Origin: Takakia lepidozioides
Taxonomy: Eukaryota > Streptophyta > Takakiopsida > Takakiales > Takakiaceae
Assembly: GCA_030704615.1 (NCBI GenBank)
Contig: CM060731.1
Location: 45,572,001-45,636,000 of the forward strand
Direction of reading: 5' to 3'
DNA length: 64,000 bases
A program made the position numbers and the translations under genes. Positions 10,441 to 20,220 of this stretch are shown in pieces. Numbering within the stretch: the stretch's first letter is position 1; every line of letters starts with the position of its first letter. The notes under the pieces were generated by a model. It ran no database searches, had not been told where the DNA came from, and worked only from the letters and a program-made list of their open reading frames with translations.

Positions 10441-11239
10441 ACGGGGAACGGACTGGCGGAGCTGGGGGCGCGGTGGAGCGCGAGCAAGGCTGCCGCGGGC
10501 GCGGCAGCAGGTGGGCGACCGCGCGCAGCAGCGGGCGGGGAGGGGGGGGGGGTCGATCGAGCGTCCGTGCACGGGCCCACTGGTCAATTCGAGCGTGCTC
10601 CATAACGTCCCAATTATTGTAAAATGAGAGGCTTTGCAAAAAAGCACAAGTGGCTACAAGAAGTAGCTATATATTCTGTTCATCCATTGAAAATTTGGAT
10701 AGAATTATCCTCATATGTACTTTCATCCATTTATACCATCCACATTTGGCGAATTCATCCATCTTTTTTTTTTCCTTTGTAGTAGTTTGGCGATTTCATC
10801 CATGAAAAAACAGGGAATTTGTGACAAAATATTCCATTTTAATGTTTTGAGGTCACCATTTGGTGATTTTTCGCCAAAAAAACACACGCTGCTAGCCATC
10901 CGACAACATGCCCATCAATGTGTGAATCGAGACGTTTTGTTTTGTTTTGTTTTGTTTTGTAGACTTAGAGATGTCCCAAACTGCAAGGCCCCAGCACTGG
11001 TGCTTGGCTCCGTTGGAAAGCCCTCGACGAGGAGGGGTGCACGGGCTTGGTCTCACGATTTTTGGACCTGTGGTGAGGGAAATGTGGAATTTCAAGTACT
11101 TTGGGTCGTTGAAAATTTACGAAACATTGCAAAGTGGGCATTCCTGGGACAATGGTTGGAGCCTCTACGGGAGAGATATCAAGGGAAAGGTCTCCGGTTC
11201 AAATCTGGTCATAGGCTATGTGGAAAAAAAATGCATTTG
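10441..11239. other. GC-rich patch, then AT-rich non-coding sequence
   Basis: 10441-10560 is very GC-rich and ends in a run of G (10541-10552). The remainder is AT-rich with short ORFs and a TTTTG microsatellite. No gene is recognised. Confidence 0.5.
10935..10962 (+). repeat. TTTTG microsatellite
   Basis: Five consecutive GTTTT units are followed by GTAG. Confidence 0.85.
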
Positions 11240-11660
11240 GACTTAGATGACATTGGACACTTGGGCCAATGGCACAGGCTACCCTAGAGATGGGAGATAT
11301 ATCAATAATGATTGGATATACATAGGAGATTGCACCCCGGGCTTAGATGGGCCTCGACATAGGAGACGCACAACGCACTTGGATACATATGAGATCACAC
11401 TTGGGCTTAGATGACAGTGTACACTTGGGCCTCTACATGGGAGATGCACTTGGATACATAGAAGATTGCACTTGGGCTTAGATGGGCCTCAACATAGGAG
11501 ACACACAAGGATACATAGGAAATTGCACTTGGTCTTAGATTTCAATTTTTCACACATGGGCCAACGGTAGAGGCTACCCTAGAGGTCGAACTTGGGCTGG
11601 ACATGGGAGATGTACTTGGATACATAGGAGATCGCACTTGGGCCAACGGCACAGCCTACC
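11240..11660. repeat. Degenerate minisatellite
   Basis: Words such as CACTTGGGCTTAGATGG, ACATAGGAGACGCAC and TTGGATACATAGGAGATTGC recur at roughly 80-110 bp spacing, at least four times. There are no coding signs. Confidence 0.7.
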
Positions 11661-12133
11661 CTAGTTGAGTATTATTATTGCGGGTGTTAGGTGGTGTCCG
11701 TAGCCACAATATTAATATTTTGAGACAAAACCTAGAACTACCCCACACCTCTACTACAATTTGTCTAAGTGCCCTACGTTTTGGTGCTCTCAGATCACCC
11801 ATTCTCAACAAACGCAAGATTGGAAGTGGTCAACTGTCACTGTGTAGGTATATACTACTTGATAGCCACCCCGAAAGGGGGCAGTACCCACAAGAAGCTC
11901 TTATTTATGCTAACTCTGGTTGGTGTCATCTCTTTATTCCTTGTCTTAGCTAGCTTGCCTTTGGTGGCCTGTCTTGGGTGCTACCCAATTGTCCTGATGT
12001 AAACAACCTCATGGCCCTTGTCATGGTTATTTGTCTTCTTTGAGTAGCATGATTTAAAGAACCTCTTTTGTTTAAAAATAGAAATAAAAATAAGAATCAG
12101 GGCCATGTCTTGCTGCGGGTGCACTATGTATAG
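11661..12133. other. No gene seen
   Basis: This is AT-rich sequence with only short ORFs. Its 3' part (CTAGCTTGCCTTTGGTGG onwards, ending in an A-rich stretch near 12065-12095) could be the tail of an old retroelement. That is only an impression. Confidence 0.3.
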
Positions 12134-12227
12134 GGTAAGGCACCGCAAAGAGGGCCTTCCACGGGGTTGGAATGCCCGAGGTCTCGGGTTCTAACCCCGT
12201 GGAAGGCCCTCTTCAGGGTGCCTTACC
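12134..12227. repeat. 94-nt near-perfect foldback
   Basis: 12134-12144 pairs perfectly with 12217-12227 (11 bp). After a 3-nt mismatch, 12148-12168 pairs perfectly with 12193-12213 (21 bp). The 24-nt apex holds a further 6-bp hairpin, CCCGAG/CTCGGG. The apex sequence TCGGGTTCTAACCCC resembles a tRNA T arm, but there is no A box or cloverleaf. It could be a foldback transposon, a short-hairpin precursor, or RNA structure at the 3' end of the neighbouring gene. Confidence 0.85.
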
Positions 12228-12231
12228 TGGC

Positions 12232-13324
12232 CTGAAGTTCTGACATCAACTGGGGGGGTTGGGGGGTTTTTTGGGGGGAGTTTTCCTCGTATGCGAGAGC
12301 GTCAAAGTTCTGACCACGAACTGTCCCTAAAATACAAAAGCGAAAACCTGAAAAAACTTTACGCGCCATGGTAATTGCCATGCCTGAACCATCTGACAAC
12401 TCAAAGACTGACCGTATTCTCCTGTAATCCCATGCCCATGTACAGCCAATAGACATTCATTTAAAATACGCCAACAGAAGCCATGATACAGTGGAGTTTT
12501 GCTAGCTTACCCTTTGCCAAAGGTGGGCTCGCCTATTATAACGACTCGCCTGTTGTCCTTCAGTGACCCCAGCTAAAATCTCACTTGCACCTGCTGTCCC
12601 ATTATTTACCTGTAATTCAGAGATGTGACGGAGCATAAAATGTCTATCATGGCCTTGTACATTGTGGGAGCTGTTTGCATCTACTATGGAGTGCAATTGA
12701 CTTGCATGACACCTCATAGTATCACCTCCCACAACAATGTTCAAACCTTTGATGCAAATGATTTCTCAACAAAGAAAGAAAGAATATGATGAAAGGAACG
12801 GTACTTCATAAGAGGCACCAGAGAGTCACATGCAAGTCGAAAGGTGCGCACCAGGACTGCGAGAGGCTCTTTTGTAGAAAAAGCACCCTCTCCATCGCTT
12901 TCGTAGATATCATTAACACCCATACAGTCCGCTATGCACACTATCCACCCCTGGTCCAACCTGATGCCATCAAGACGTGTCTCAATTGTAAGGGTGCAAT
13001 ACATTACATCATTTTAAATACAGCACCAAGGTGTTAAAAACACTTCAAAAAAAAAGAAAGTGAGAGGGTGCTTGTGTGTATACACACTTCAATGCCCAAT
13101 AAAAATTGGCTGTGATGGACATAGCCCTCTGGGACACAGACCCTCCTGCAGCCAGTCATGGTTGCAGCCTCCACTCCCGTTCTGTCACTATGGAACCCCT
13201 CTTCCAGCAGCATGATCCGAACGACACTCCCGTCGTCACTCACTTTTAGCCCACAAAGGTACATCCTCTCGTTCTCAAATTTCTTTAGCACTTCCATACA
13301 ACCGAACAATCTGGTTACAAGCAA
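12232..13324 (-). CDS. Unrecognised multi-exon gene (partial)
   Basis: Successive minus-strand open stretches flanked by plausible splice sites read like one protein. 13323-13090 (acceptor AACCAG) includes MEVLKKFENERMYLCGLKV and RRVCVPEGYVHHSQFLLGIE. 12980-12800 includes TRLDGIRLDQGWIVCIADC and EPLAVLVRTFRLACDSLVP. 12735-12515 includes GDTMRCHASQLHSIVDANSS and ends at GG|GTAAGC. 12450-12235 includes RRIRSVFELSDGSGMAITMA and ARKVFSGFRFCILGTV. I do not recognise the family. Upstream exons are not visible, and LINE fragments occupy 13.45-14.12 kb. The last donor-like GTAAGG lies in the foldback at 12134-12227. Confidence 0.4.
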
Positions 13325-13444
13325 TTAAGTATGATTTGTGGGCTGCAATCCAGATCATAAAAGGAAGCTTGAAGGTGATTCCAGCACACTCCTTTGCATT
13401 GCCACTTTGACTCTTGGAAAACAACAGCACTGAGAAACAGGAAA

Positions 13445-13545
13445 ATGGAGAGGGAGAGACAGAATGTACCCATGAGAGACTGTTTGCTGTAGTAATGTAG
13501 CCACAGACCCCATGCTAAGTTTAAGTGGAACAAGTGGGAACAGAC
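13445..13545 (-). mobile_element. Old LINE 3'-tail fragment
   Basis: On the minus strand this is a diverged copy of the terminal ~100 bp of the LINE described at 44966-46155. The shared words are those around GCCACAAGGCTACGGCAAAC and TTATGAGTACAATCTCTC. It lies next to, and in the same orientation as, the better copy at 13598-14051. Confidence 0.6.
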
Positions 13546-13583
13546 ACTACCTTGTGAGGGGTTCACTCCAACAGTTGGACTCC

Positions 13584-13597
13584 AGTAGAGGGAGAGA
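13584..13597. repeat. Target-site duplication, left copy
   Basis: AGTAGAGGGAGAGA is repeated exactly at 14052-14065 and flanks the LINE 3' fragment between them. Confidence 0.65.
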
Positions 13598-14051
13598 TTG
13601 TACTCATAAGACGTTGTTTGCCGTAGCCTTGTGGCCATTGACCCCGCGCCCAGTTTGAGCGGGAACAAAAGGGACAGAACCTACCTCTGTCAGGGGCTGA
13701 CGTTGGTAGTAAGACTTACCTCCATATAAAGAATTAATCCGGGTTTTCCAGATATCCTCTAGAAATCCCTTCACACAAGCATCAATCTGCTGTGTGTGAT
13801 TTGCCCAAAAACTAGGCCTCAGGAGGGCCTGGGCTTTTGGCTCAGCCTCGAGACTTTCAAAAGTTGGTAAAACAGGGGTACAGGCACAATTCCCTTGATA
13901 GATTTGAAGAGAGCGTCTCTTTGGTGAGAGAACCCCGGACAGTGTATCAGAAAATGAATACTGTCTTCAGATTGCTACACACAACGGGCAATTGCACTCT
14001 CCCTTTCCTCTCTGCTTCTGTTTGCTGTTCAAAGGTAGGCTTCCTGCCCTG
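13598..14051 (-). mobile_element. 5'-truncated LINE (non-LTR retrotransposon) 3' end
   Basis: The minus strand matches the last ~430 bp of the LINE at 45.7-46.16 kb. It includes the coding end with its cysteine-containing knuckle region and the 3' untranslated tail ending TTATGAGTACAATC. It is flanked by a perfect 14-bp duplication (13584-13597 and 14052-14065), as expected for target-primed insertion. It apparently landed in an older copy of the same tail, whose remains follow at 14066-14122. It encodes no full protein. Confidence 0.75.
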
Positions 14052-14065
14052 AGTAGAGGGAGAGA
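14052..14065. repeat. Target-site duplication, right copy
   Basis: AGTAGAGGGAGAGA matches 13584-13597 exactly. Confidence 0.65.
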
Positions 14066-14122
14066 GAGAGAGAAAATGTACTCGAGATGTTATTTGCCGT
14101 AGCCTTGGGGCCATAGACACAT
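14066..14122 (-). mobile_element. LINE tail remnant interrupted by a younger copy
   Basis: On the minus strand it contains the LINE tail words CCCCAAGGCTACGGCAAATA and ACATTTTCTCTC. It adjoins the younger insertion at 13598-14051. Confidence 0.55.
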
Positions 14123-14700
14123 TGCTAGTAGAAGCGACTATTGGAATCCTTCCAATGGAGCCAGGGCCTTGAATAAAGGTTTCCACTGATCAAAGATAAG
14201 TTTGATATATGCAGCCCATAGGTTCTGGTACTATCTAATTAAAAAAAAAATCTGGATTGCCATGCATAGTTCCACGTAGAGGACAGTTTTGCTGACTTCC
14301 TTCAGGTTTGCTTACATTGCAGCTTGTATGATCAACTGTACTTATTGGATCATATGGAAAAAGAAGCAAAAAGGTGAATACAACAAGTAGAAGAGTGTAA
14401 CTTACAAGCAGAGCCATATAGAATGAGATGTTCAAAACCCCTTGGTTTAATAAACATCAACAGACCATAGAGCAACTCCCCAAGGCCCACACAACATGCT
14501 AGCAAAGGGCCCAGTGCCATATAGCCAAAAAAACACAAAAAACACCAAAAAGGGACTCACCTTTAAAAATGAAGTTGATTCTGGCTTCCAAGAGTTCTCA
14601 CTCAAGCCTCTTTACCTGGGAATGGTGCTCAGAGGAGAGAGACACTTCAAAACAGCTTCCACTTAGAAGACCACAGACTTGAAGAAGTGGACACTGATCA
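14123..14700. other. 3' flank of the DYW gene
   Basis: No coding sequence is recognised. This is presumably the 3' untranslated region and intergenic sequence of the minus-strand PPR gene that ends at 14701. Confidence 0.5.
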
Positions 14701-17568
14701 TCACCAATAATCTCCGCAAGAACACACCCCATTCCTGAAGTGATGAAAGCGGTTGGCATCCCTAGCAACAATTTCCCGCCCAACTATTTTGGAGATGAAC
14801 TTTGTGGCTGTGTGGCAATCACCACAAACACGAAGGTTTTTTATTATGCGGATAGGTGTCCCAGGAGCTGTGCTGATGAGCCCAAAGGCAATAGCCAGCT
14901 TTTCGCTGTGGTGACAGAGAGCCCGTTCCTTCTGCAATTGATCCACATCAAGCATTACAAACTGTGTGTTGGGAATATACCCTGCATCCTTCATTTTCCT
15001 AGTCAACCTCTCCAATTCAGCATAGATTTCCTCTGCTTGTGGGTGTGACCTATCGTCTGCCAGAAATGTATGTAACCTGTTCTCAATCTCAATCCAGCTG
15101 CGTCCTGGATCCTTGTTCACACCTCTCTCCTTCATCATTTTCCTCACCTTTGCTACATCATCCCACCTGCCAGCCACAGCATATATGTTTGAAAGTAGCA
15201 CATACACTGCTGGATCTTGTGGGTCTGACTTGAGAACATACTCTGCAGCACGTCCTGCTAGCTCTACATTCCCATGAATTCTGCAGGCACCAAGAAGGGC
15301 CCCCCACACTGGTGCATCTGGTTCAAATGGCATCTTACTAATGAACTTCTCTGCCTCATCCAAGTGCCCTGCCCGGCCAAAAAGGTCAACCATGCAACCA
15401 TAGTGCTGGGCCGTTGGTGTGATACCATGCTCTCCTCTCATAGAATGGAAGAGATTATGGCCTTCATCCACTAGGCCCATATGACTGCATGCAGAGAGGA
15501 TTCCGGTAAATGTGACTTCATTTGGTTTCACCCCTTCCTGCTGCATTTGTTGAAAGAGATCGATGGCCTCCTTACCATGCCCATGTTGGGCATATCCAAC
15601 AATCATTGCATTCCAGGAGACCACATCTCGTTCAAGCATGTTGTCAAAAACTTGCCGTGCATCCCTGACGCTCCCACACTTCGAATACATGTCTACCAGT
15701 GCACTTCCCAACCATACATCTGGCTTCAATCCAGATTGGATGATATAGGTGTGTATTGACTTGCCCTCTTCCAGGGCTGCTAGGCCAGCGCATGCGCTGA
15801 GGATACTACTGAAAGTGACCTTGTCTGCCTTGACACCTGCTCGTCGCATTTGACCAAAGACTTCCAGTGCCTCTGCACAATAACCATGCTGAGCTAATCC
15901 TGCAATCATGGCAGTCCACGAGACTACATCTCGTTCAGGCATTTTGAAGAACACTCTACGTGCATCCACCACACCTCCACATTTGCAATACATGCTGATT
16001 AGTGCGTTTCCAGCCCAGATATCTGCTTCAAATTTAGATTTGATAATGCTCGAATGGAGCCACTTGCCATATTCCAGAGCTGCGGGACTGGCACATGCAG
16101 TGAGGATGCTAGTGAAAGTGACCTTGTTTGCTTTCATACTTTGTGTTTGCATTTGCTCAAAAAGTTGCAATGCCTCGGCACCATGCCCATGCTGAGAAAG
16201 TCCTGCAATCATTGTATTCCATGAAATCACATCTCGCTCAGGCATTTTGAAGAACACTCTGCGTGCATCCACCACGCTCCCACACTTGCAATACATGCTG
16301 ACAAGTGCATTCCCCAAGCAAATATCTGAATCTAGTCCAGCTTTGCTTATCTCTGCATGGAGCTGCTTGCCCTGTTCCAGAGCTGATGGGCTGGCACAAG
16401 TGGTGAGGATGCTGCTGAATGTTACCTTGTTTGGCTTCACACCTTCTTGCTGCATTTGCTGAAATAGTTTGAAAGCCTCCTCATCATGACCATGCTGAGC
16501 AGATCCTGCGATCATTGCAGTCCACGAGACCACATTTCGTTCAGGCATTTTGGAGAATACCTGGCGTGCATCAGCCAGACTCCCACACTTGCAAAACATG
16601 CTGACAAGGGCAGTTCCCACACGGACATCTGACTCAAATCCAGCTTTGATGATGCCCGCATGGAGTTGCTTTCCTTGTTGCAGAGCTTCCGGGCCGACAC
16701 ATGCCTTCAAGATGCTGATGAAAGTGACCTTGTCAGCCATCATGCCTTCTCTTTGCATTTGGCGAAAGAGATTGAAAGCCTCCTCACCATGACCATGCCG
16801 AGCAGATCCTGATATCATCGCATTCCATGAGATTCTATCTGGCTTCAACATTTTGCCGAATACTCGGAGCGCATCCACTACACTCCCACACTTGCAATAC
16901 ATGCTGACGAGAGCAGTCCCCACTCGGACATCTGGCTCAAAGCCAGCTTTAATGATGAGGGCATGGACCTGCTTCCCCTCTTCCAAAACTGCTGGGCTGA
17001 CAAGTGCTTTGAGGATGCTCAAGAAGGTAATCTCGTTCGGGTTCATGCCTTCTTGTTGCATTTCTTGAAAGAGTTCAAGTGCATCTTCACGACGCCGTTG
17101 CTGAACTAGTCCCCTAATCATCGCAGTCCATGACATGACATCCCCATTATCTCCACCAATTTTCTTACCCTCTTGCCTTTGTCTTCGCCCTTCAGCAGAC
17201 ACAGTGCCGATGGTGGATATACGAGGACTGGCGCCCTTCTCAGGACTCTGACTGCAGACTTCAAACTCCACCGAGCTGCTGAGATCCCTTGAGCAAACAA
17301 TCTTGGGCGTGTACCGTTCGCTATGGAGAGGCAACGAGCTGGTCACCTTGCTGTGATGGAAAACACATCGATTTTGGAGAGACAATACATGGTTACTAGA
17401 TCCTTGAAAGGTCAAAAGCAAGGCGTGTGAGATACTCATCTGAGGTCGCATGGTAAACTCTCCTTCAAGCGTAGCAGTTGACGAGGGCGAGGAGATGACA
17501 CACAGGTAAATTTCGACATGTGCTGGGAAGTGCAGTGGCAAGGCTACGACAGTAGCCAGCCTCTCCAT
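14701..17568 (-). CDS. PLS-class PPR protein with E, E+ and DYW domains (955 aa)
   Basis: This is a single-exon gene. About 145 N-terminal residues look like an organelle transit region plus linker, with Ser- and basic-rich stretches such as RQRQEGKKIGG. From about residue 147 there are six P-L-S triplets of ~101 residues (VVSWTAMIAGSAQHG, ALVSMYCKCGSLADA, VTFSSILTTCAS), followed by E/E+ (YVLLSNIYAVAGRWDD, DPGRSWIEIENRLHTF). The DYW deaminase-like end has HSEKLAIAFGL, CGDCHTATKF and terminal CSCGDYW. Such proteins bind organellar transcripts one base per motif, and the DYW domain performs C-to-U editing. The length and all catalytic motifs are intact. Unlike the other loci here, it has no PDF-type exons upstream. 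It is divergently arranged with the broken copy at 18.2-22.4 kb. Confidence 0.93.
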   Translation of the reverse strand: MERLATVVALPLHFPAHVEIYLCVISSPSSTATLEGEFTMRPQMSISHALLLTFQGSSNHVLSLQNRCVFHHSKVTSSLPLHSERYTPKIVCSRDLSSSVEFEVCSQSPEKGASPRISTIGTVSAEGRRQRQEGKKIGGDNGDVMSWTAMIRGLVQQRRREDALELFQEMQQEGMNPNEITFLSILKALVSPAVLEEGKQVHALIIKAGFEPDVRVGTALVSMYCKCGSVVDALRVFGKMLKPDRISWNAMISGSARHGHGEEAFNLFRQMQREGMMADKVTFISILKACVGPEALQQGKQLHAGIIKAGFESDVRVGTALVSMFCKCGSLADARQVFSKMPERNVVSWTAMIAGSAQHGHDEEAFKLFQQMQQEGVKPNKVTFSSILTTCASPSALEQGKQLHAEISKAGLDSDICLGNALVSMYCKCGSVVDARRVFFKMPERDVISWNTMIAGLSQHGHGAEALQLFEQMQTQSMKANKVTFTSILTACASPAALEYGKWLHSSIIKSKFEADIWAGNALISMYCKCGGVVDARRVFFKMPERDVVSWTAMIAGLAQHGYCAEALEVFGQMRRAGVKADKVTFSSILSACAGLAALEEGKSIHTYIIQSGLKPDVWLGSALVDMYSKCGSVRDARQVFDNMLERDVVSWNAMIVGYAQHGHGKEAIDLFQQMQQEGVKPNEVTFTGILSACSHMGLVDEGHNLFHSMRGEHGITPTAQHYGCMVDLFGRAGHLDEAEKFISKMPFEPDAPVWGALLGACRIHGNVELAGRAAEYVLKSDPQDPAVYVLLSNIYAVAGRWDDVAKVRKMMKERGVNKDPGRSWIEIENRLHTFLADDRSHPQAEEIYAELERLTRKMKDAGYIPNTQFVMLDVDQLQKERALCHHSEKLAIAFGLISTAPGTPIRIIKNLRVCGDCHTATKFISKIVGREIVARDANRFHHFRNGVCSCGDYW

Positions 17569-17848
17569 TTGGTGAGGTTTGGAGGATGGGAGAGGAGAGA
17601 AAGATGTAGTCTTTGTAAAGGACAGAAGGAAAGAGGCCTAACAAATGCGGCAGATAGTTCATAGTTCATATACCTCTGCGTGATCCTTGGCTGGACGATT
17701 CTTTCCCATGAAGCTATAGAGGAGCTTGCTGTTGCAAGCTTCTCTCTTGCATCGGGGTCGCTAGTAGACGGACCAAAACATATCTTTCTGCCTCCTTCTC
17801 ACTCACCGGCTGGGATGGCGGCGTCTTCCCGCTTTCTCCTGCACGCGC
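17569..17848. promoter_or_regulatory. Divergent intergenic region between two PPR loci
   Basis: This ~280-bp stretch separates the start of the minus-strand DYW gene from the leader of the plus-strand PDF-PPR locus, so it probably carries promoters for both. No specific element can be named with confidence. Confidence 0.3.
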
Positions 17849-18220
17849 ATGCCCACTCTACAGCAAGGCCCTGTGCTTTCGCTCCGGTCGTGCGAAAGGC
17901 CTCGCCTCATGCAGAGGATTAAAGGGCTGGGCTGTGGAGCTGAAAGCGGCATCCCTTTGGCAATGCACAGAGGACGGAGTCCCTTGCATATGGTGGCTAT
18001 GGCACCTTCAGGGATGCCATTCAAATTAGATGATCACACGAGACACTTCGCCGTTTCGTTTTTTGGGGTCGCTATGTTTGTATGTATGTGCCATCGGATC
18101 CAGGCTCGGAATATCTTGCGCAATTCAGCAGAAACGAATGTACTGTGGGCAAAGAAGCAACAAAGCGCACGGGATCGTCAGGTAAGGCCGATAATTGGTA
18201 TATCTGTCGCGAGCTGGAGC
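17849..18220 (+). other. Leader block shared with the 31.2-31.7 kb locus
   Basis: One plus frame (QRIKGLGCGAESGIPL, then APSGMPFKLDDHTRHFAV) aligns with the minus-strand block at 31.43-31.28 kb (QHIKGLRCGAESDIPL, then KPSGMPMELGDDTNLFAV). Similarity continues at DNA level up to the first PDF-type exon. It is probably the duplicated 5' part (leader or first exon) of the PDF-PPR genes. No known domain was recognised. Confidence 0.5.
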
Positions 18221-19813
18221 ATGGAACAGCGCTGGCAGGAGTTCTTTACAGATCCTTCACAATGCTGGGACAGTAGCCTTGACAAGGTGAGCTTTGCTCA
18301 TGTAGGATGAGGAGGAGTCTGAGGGAGTTTGAGTGAGATCTGCTATAATCGTATACCGTGGACTGGATTGTTCCCCCAGTTGTTGAGTGAAATTAGAATC
18401 TCGCTTTGCTCTCAGTATGGGGGCTTGTTCTTCCTGAGCAGGGCATGAAGAAAGGTCTTTTGTCTTTTCCTTGGAGTCCAATTGAGCCCAAAGTGACTTA
18501 TGAATGTTGTGGAAAGCTCAGTAGCACTCCTCCATAAAGGAACTTGTCAAAATGTTAATGCTGTCGGACTTTTGGGCACATAGGTCTACTGTGGAGCATG
18601 GAGCAGAGTTGGAATGAGTGTTTTTAAGGTCCTTCACAATGGTGGGACAACCCCAATTGCAAGGTGTGACTTTCTTAATGTACATTTTCCATCCGGAAAA
18701 TGTGGGCTCTTCCTAGGAGAATCATAATTTGGTAATTTTCCTGGTATTTTTACTTGGGGGGTCAGCTGATCTTAGGAGGCCGTGTTTAAAAGAATGGCTG
18801 CTCAGCTGCACCGTGGTGGTTCTCGCAGAACAATGCGAGATCACCTGACTACAGACTCAAGCAGCACAGACAAGAGGTCCTTTTGGGTTGATGATCGGCT
18901 GAATCCTCCATGGGGGAAAGAAAAGCTAGCTGCTTTCATGACACAGGGTCAACGACAATGTGGTGTGGGCACCTTCTTTTCATATCAGAGTAGTCCCTAC
19001 TAATTTTTCAAGTTGAAATCTGCAAGTTAGGGTGTTGGGTGGATCTATGGTGGTTTGGAGTGATTTTCACACGTTACAGCCAACATGACAGCAGGAAAGT
19101 ATCCAAAAACACGTAACAAAGATGAGGCGAAGCTTCGGAATGAATATTTGTCCGACCCCAGTCAAGGGACAATTGAGGCAAAAAGGTGAATGTTAGATTA
19201 CAGAGAAGCAGACAACAAAATTCATTGCGTTGGGAGTTGTCATCCTCTCTCTCCGGAATACATTTTTAAAGTTTTGGGAGCCATTCAGAATAGGAAGTAG
19301 AGTGTGATAAGTAGGGTTGGCGTGTTTGCTAGAACAAATCTAGGCTGTCATGGCCAGCTGCTAGCAGCAAGGCAAGGATCTACACATGACTGGTGGCAGA
19401 GGCAGGGATAGAGTGTGGGTCCGGATTCATCCAAGAGGGCCGGATTTCAAGCACAACGTCACCTATGATTCATTGTGGGATTGATAGGTACAAGAAACCT
19501 GCATGGGTAGATGGTCAACTGGACGACGCAGCAGTATCGGCACAATTGATAAAATCAGGCATTGCTAATGAGGGCACCTTCTTCAACACCTTTCAGCCTG
19601 TTTTGCCCTCTTATCAGAGTCGTCCCTAATGTCATGTTGAACTCTGCAAGTCAGCTTGTTGGGTGGATCTATGGTGGTTTGGAGTGATTTTGACATATTA
19701 CTGCCAATGTGGCAACAGGAAAGTATCCTAAAACAGATAACAGGGATGAGGAGAATCTTTGGAATGAATATTTTTCTGACCCCAGTCAGTGGTGGGACAA
19801 TCGAGGCAAAAAG
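18221..19813 (+). pseudogene. Array of OSB-type PDF-motif exons upstream of a PPR gene, decayed
   Basis: Two kinds of short exon alternate. WW-type exons are 18221-18286 (MEQRWQEFFTDPSQCWD, donor AAG|GTGAGC), 18598-18663 (in-frame TAA, QWWDN kept), 19095-19185 (4-nt deletion) and 19719-19813 (WNEYFSDPSQWWDNRGKK, donor AAG|GTGAAT, intact). PDF-type exons are 18829-18962 (SPDYRLKQ ... RLNPPWGKEKLAAF, with one extra T) and 19425-19590 (IHPRGPDFKHN ... KKPAWVDGQL, acceptor CAG changed to CGG, one extra G). Joined, they give the WWDNR...PDFKHK...LW...PWV layout of the PDF motif in plant OSB organellar ssDNA-binding proteins. Most units are broken, so the locus is a pseudogene. The last WW exon joins in phase to the PDF-PPR exon at 20058. 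Confidence 0.65.
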
Positions 19814-20151
19814 GTGAATGCCTCGTAGATTACACAAGAGAAGCAGACAACAAGATGCAATGCTTTGTTGGAAATTGTCATGCTCTCTCTCCCCAGCACC
19901 TTGGGAGAAATTCATTATAGGAACTAGTGTGGTAAGTAGGGTTGCTAGAACAAATCTATGCTGTTGTTGTCAGGTGCTAGCAGCCAGGCAAGGATCTATA
20001 CAAGATTTGTGCAGAGGCAGGGATAGCTGAAGGAGCAGGGGTAGAGTGTGGGTCCAGATTCATCCAAGAGGGCCGGATTTGAAGCACAAAATTACCTATG
20101 ATTCCTTGTGGATCAATAGCTACAAGAAACCTGCATGGGTAGATGGTCTGG

Positions 20152-20186
<35 letters not shown>

Positions 20187-20220
20187 CAGTTAATAAAATC
20201 AGGCACCCAGACCATGACCA
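19008..20220. repeat. Tandem duplication of a ~0.6-kb PDF exon cassette
   Basis: About 19008-19620 and 19621-20220 are direct copies. Shared words include GGTGGATCTATGGTGGTTTG, CAGGAAAGTATCC, GAATGAATATTT, CCAAGAGGGCCGGATTT and CCTGCATGGGTAGATGGT, at about 610-630 bp spacing. The upstream copy is the decayed one. Confidence 0.75.

Noticed and set aside
10155-10622. Long plus and minus ORFs in the GC-rich repeat region
   Set aside because: They are made by 100-bp tandem repeats and a G run. The composition is low-complexity and no domain is present.
12134-12227. Possible tRNA gene because of the TCGGGTTCTAACCCC apex
   Set aside because: The sequence folds as one long hairpin. There is no acceptor/D/anticodon arrangement and no A box.
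17849-18220. OB-fold (SSB) domain expected before PDF motifs
   Set aside because: No OB-fold sequence pattern could be read in any frame here or at 31.3 or 38.2 kb, so the domain is not claimed.
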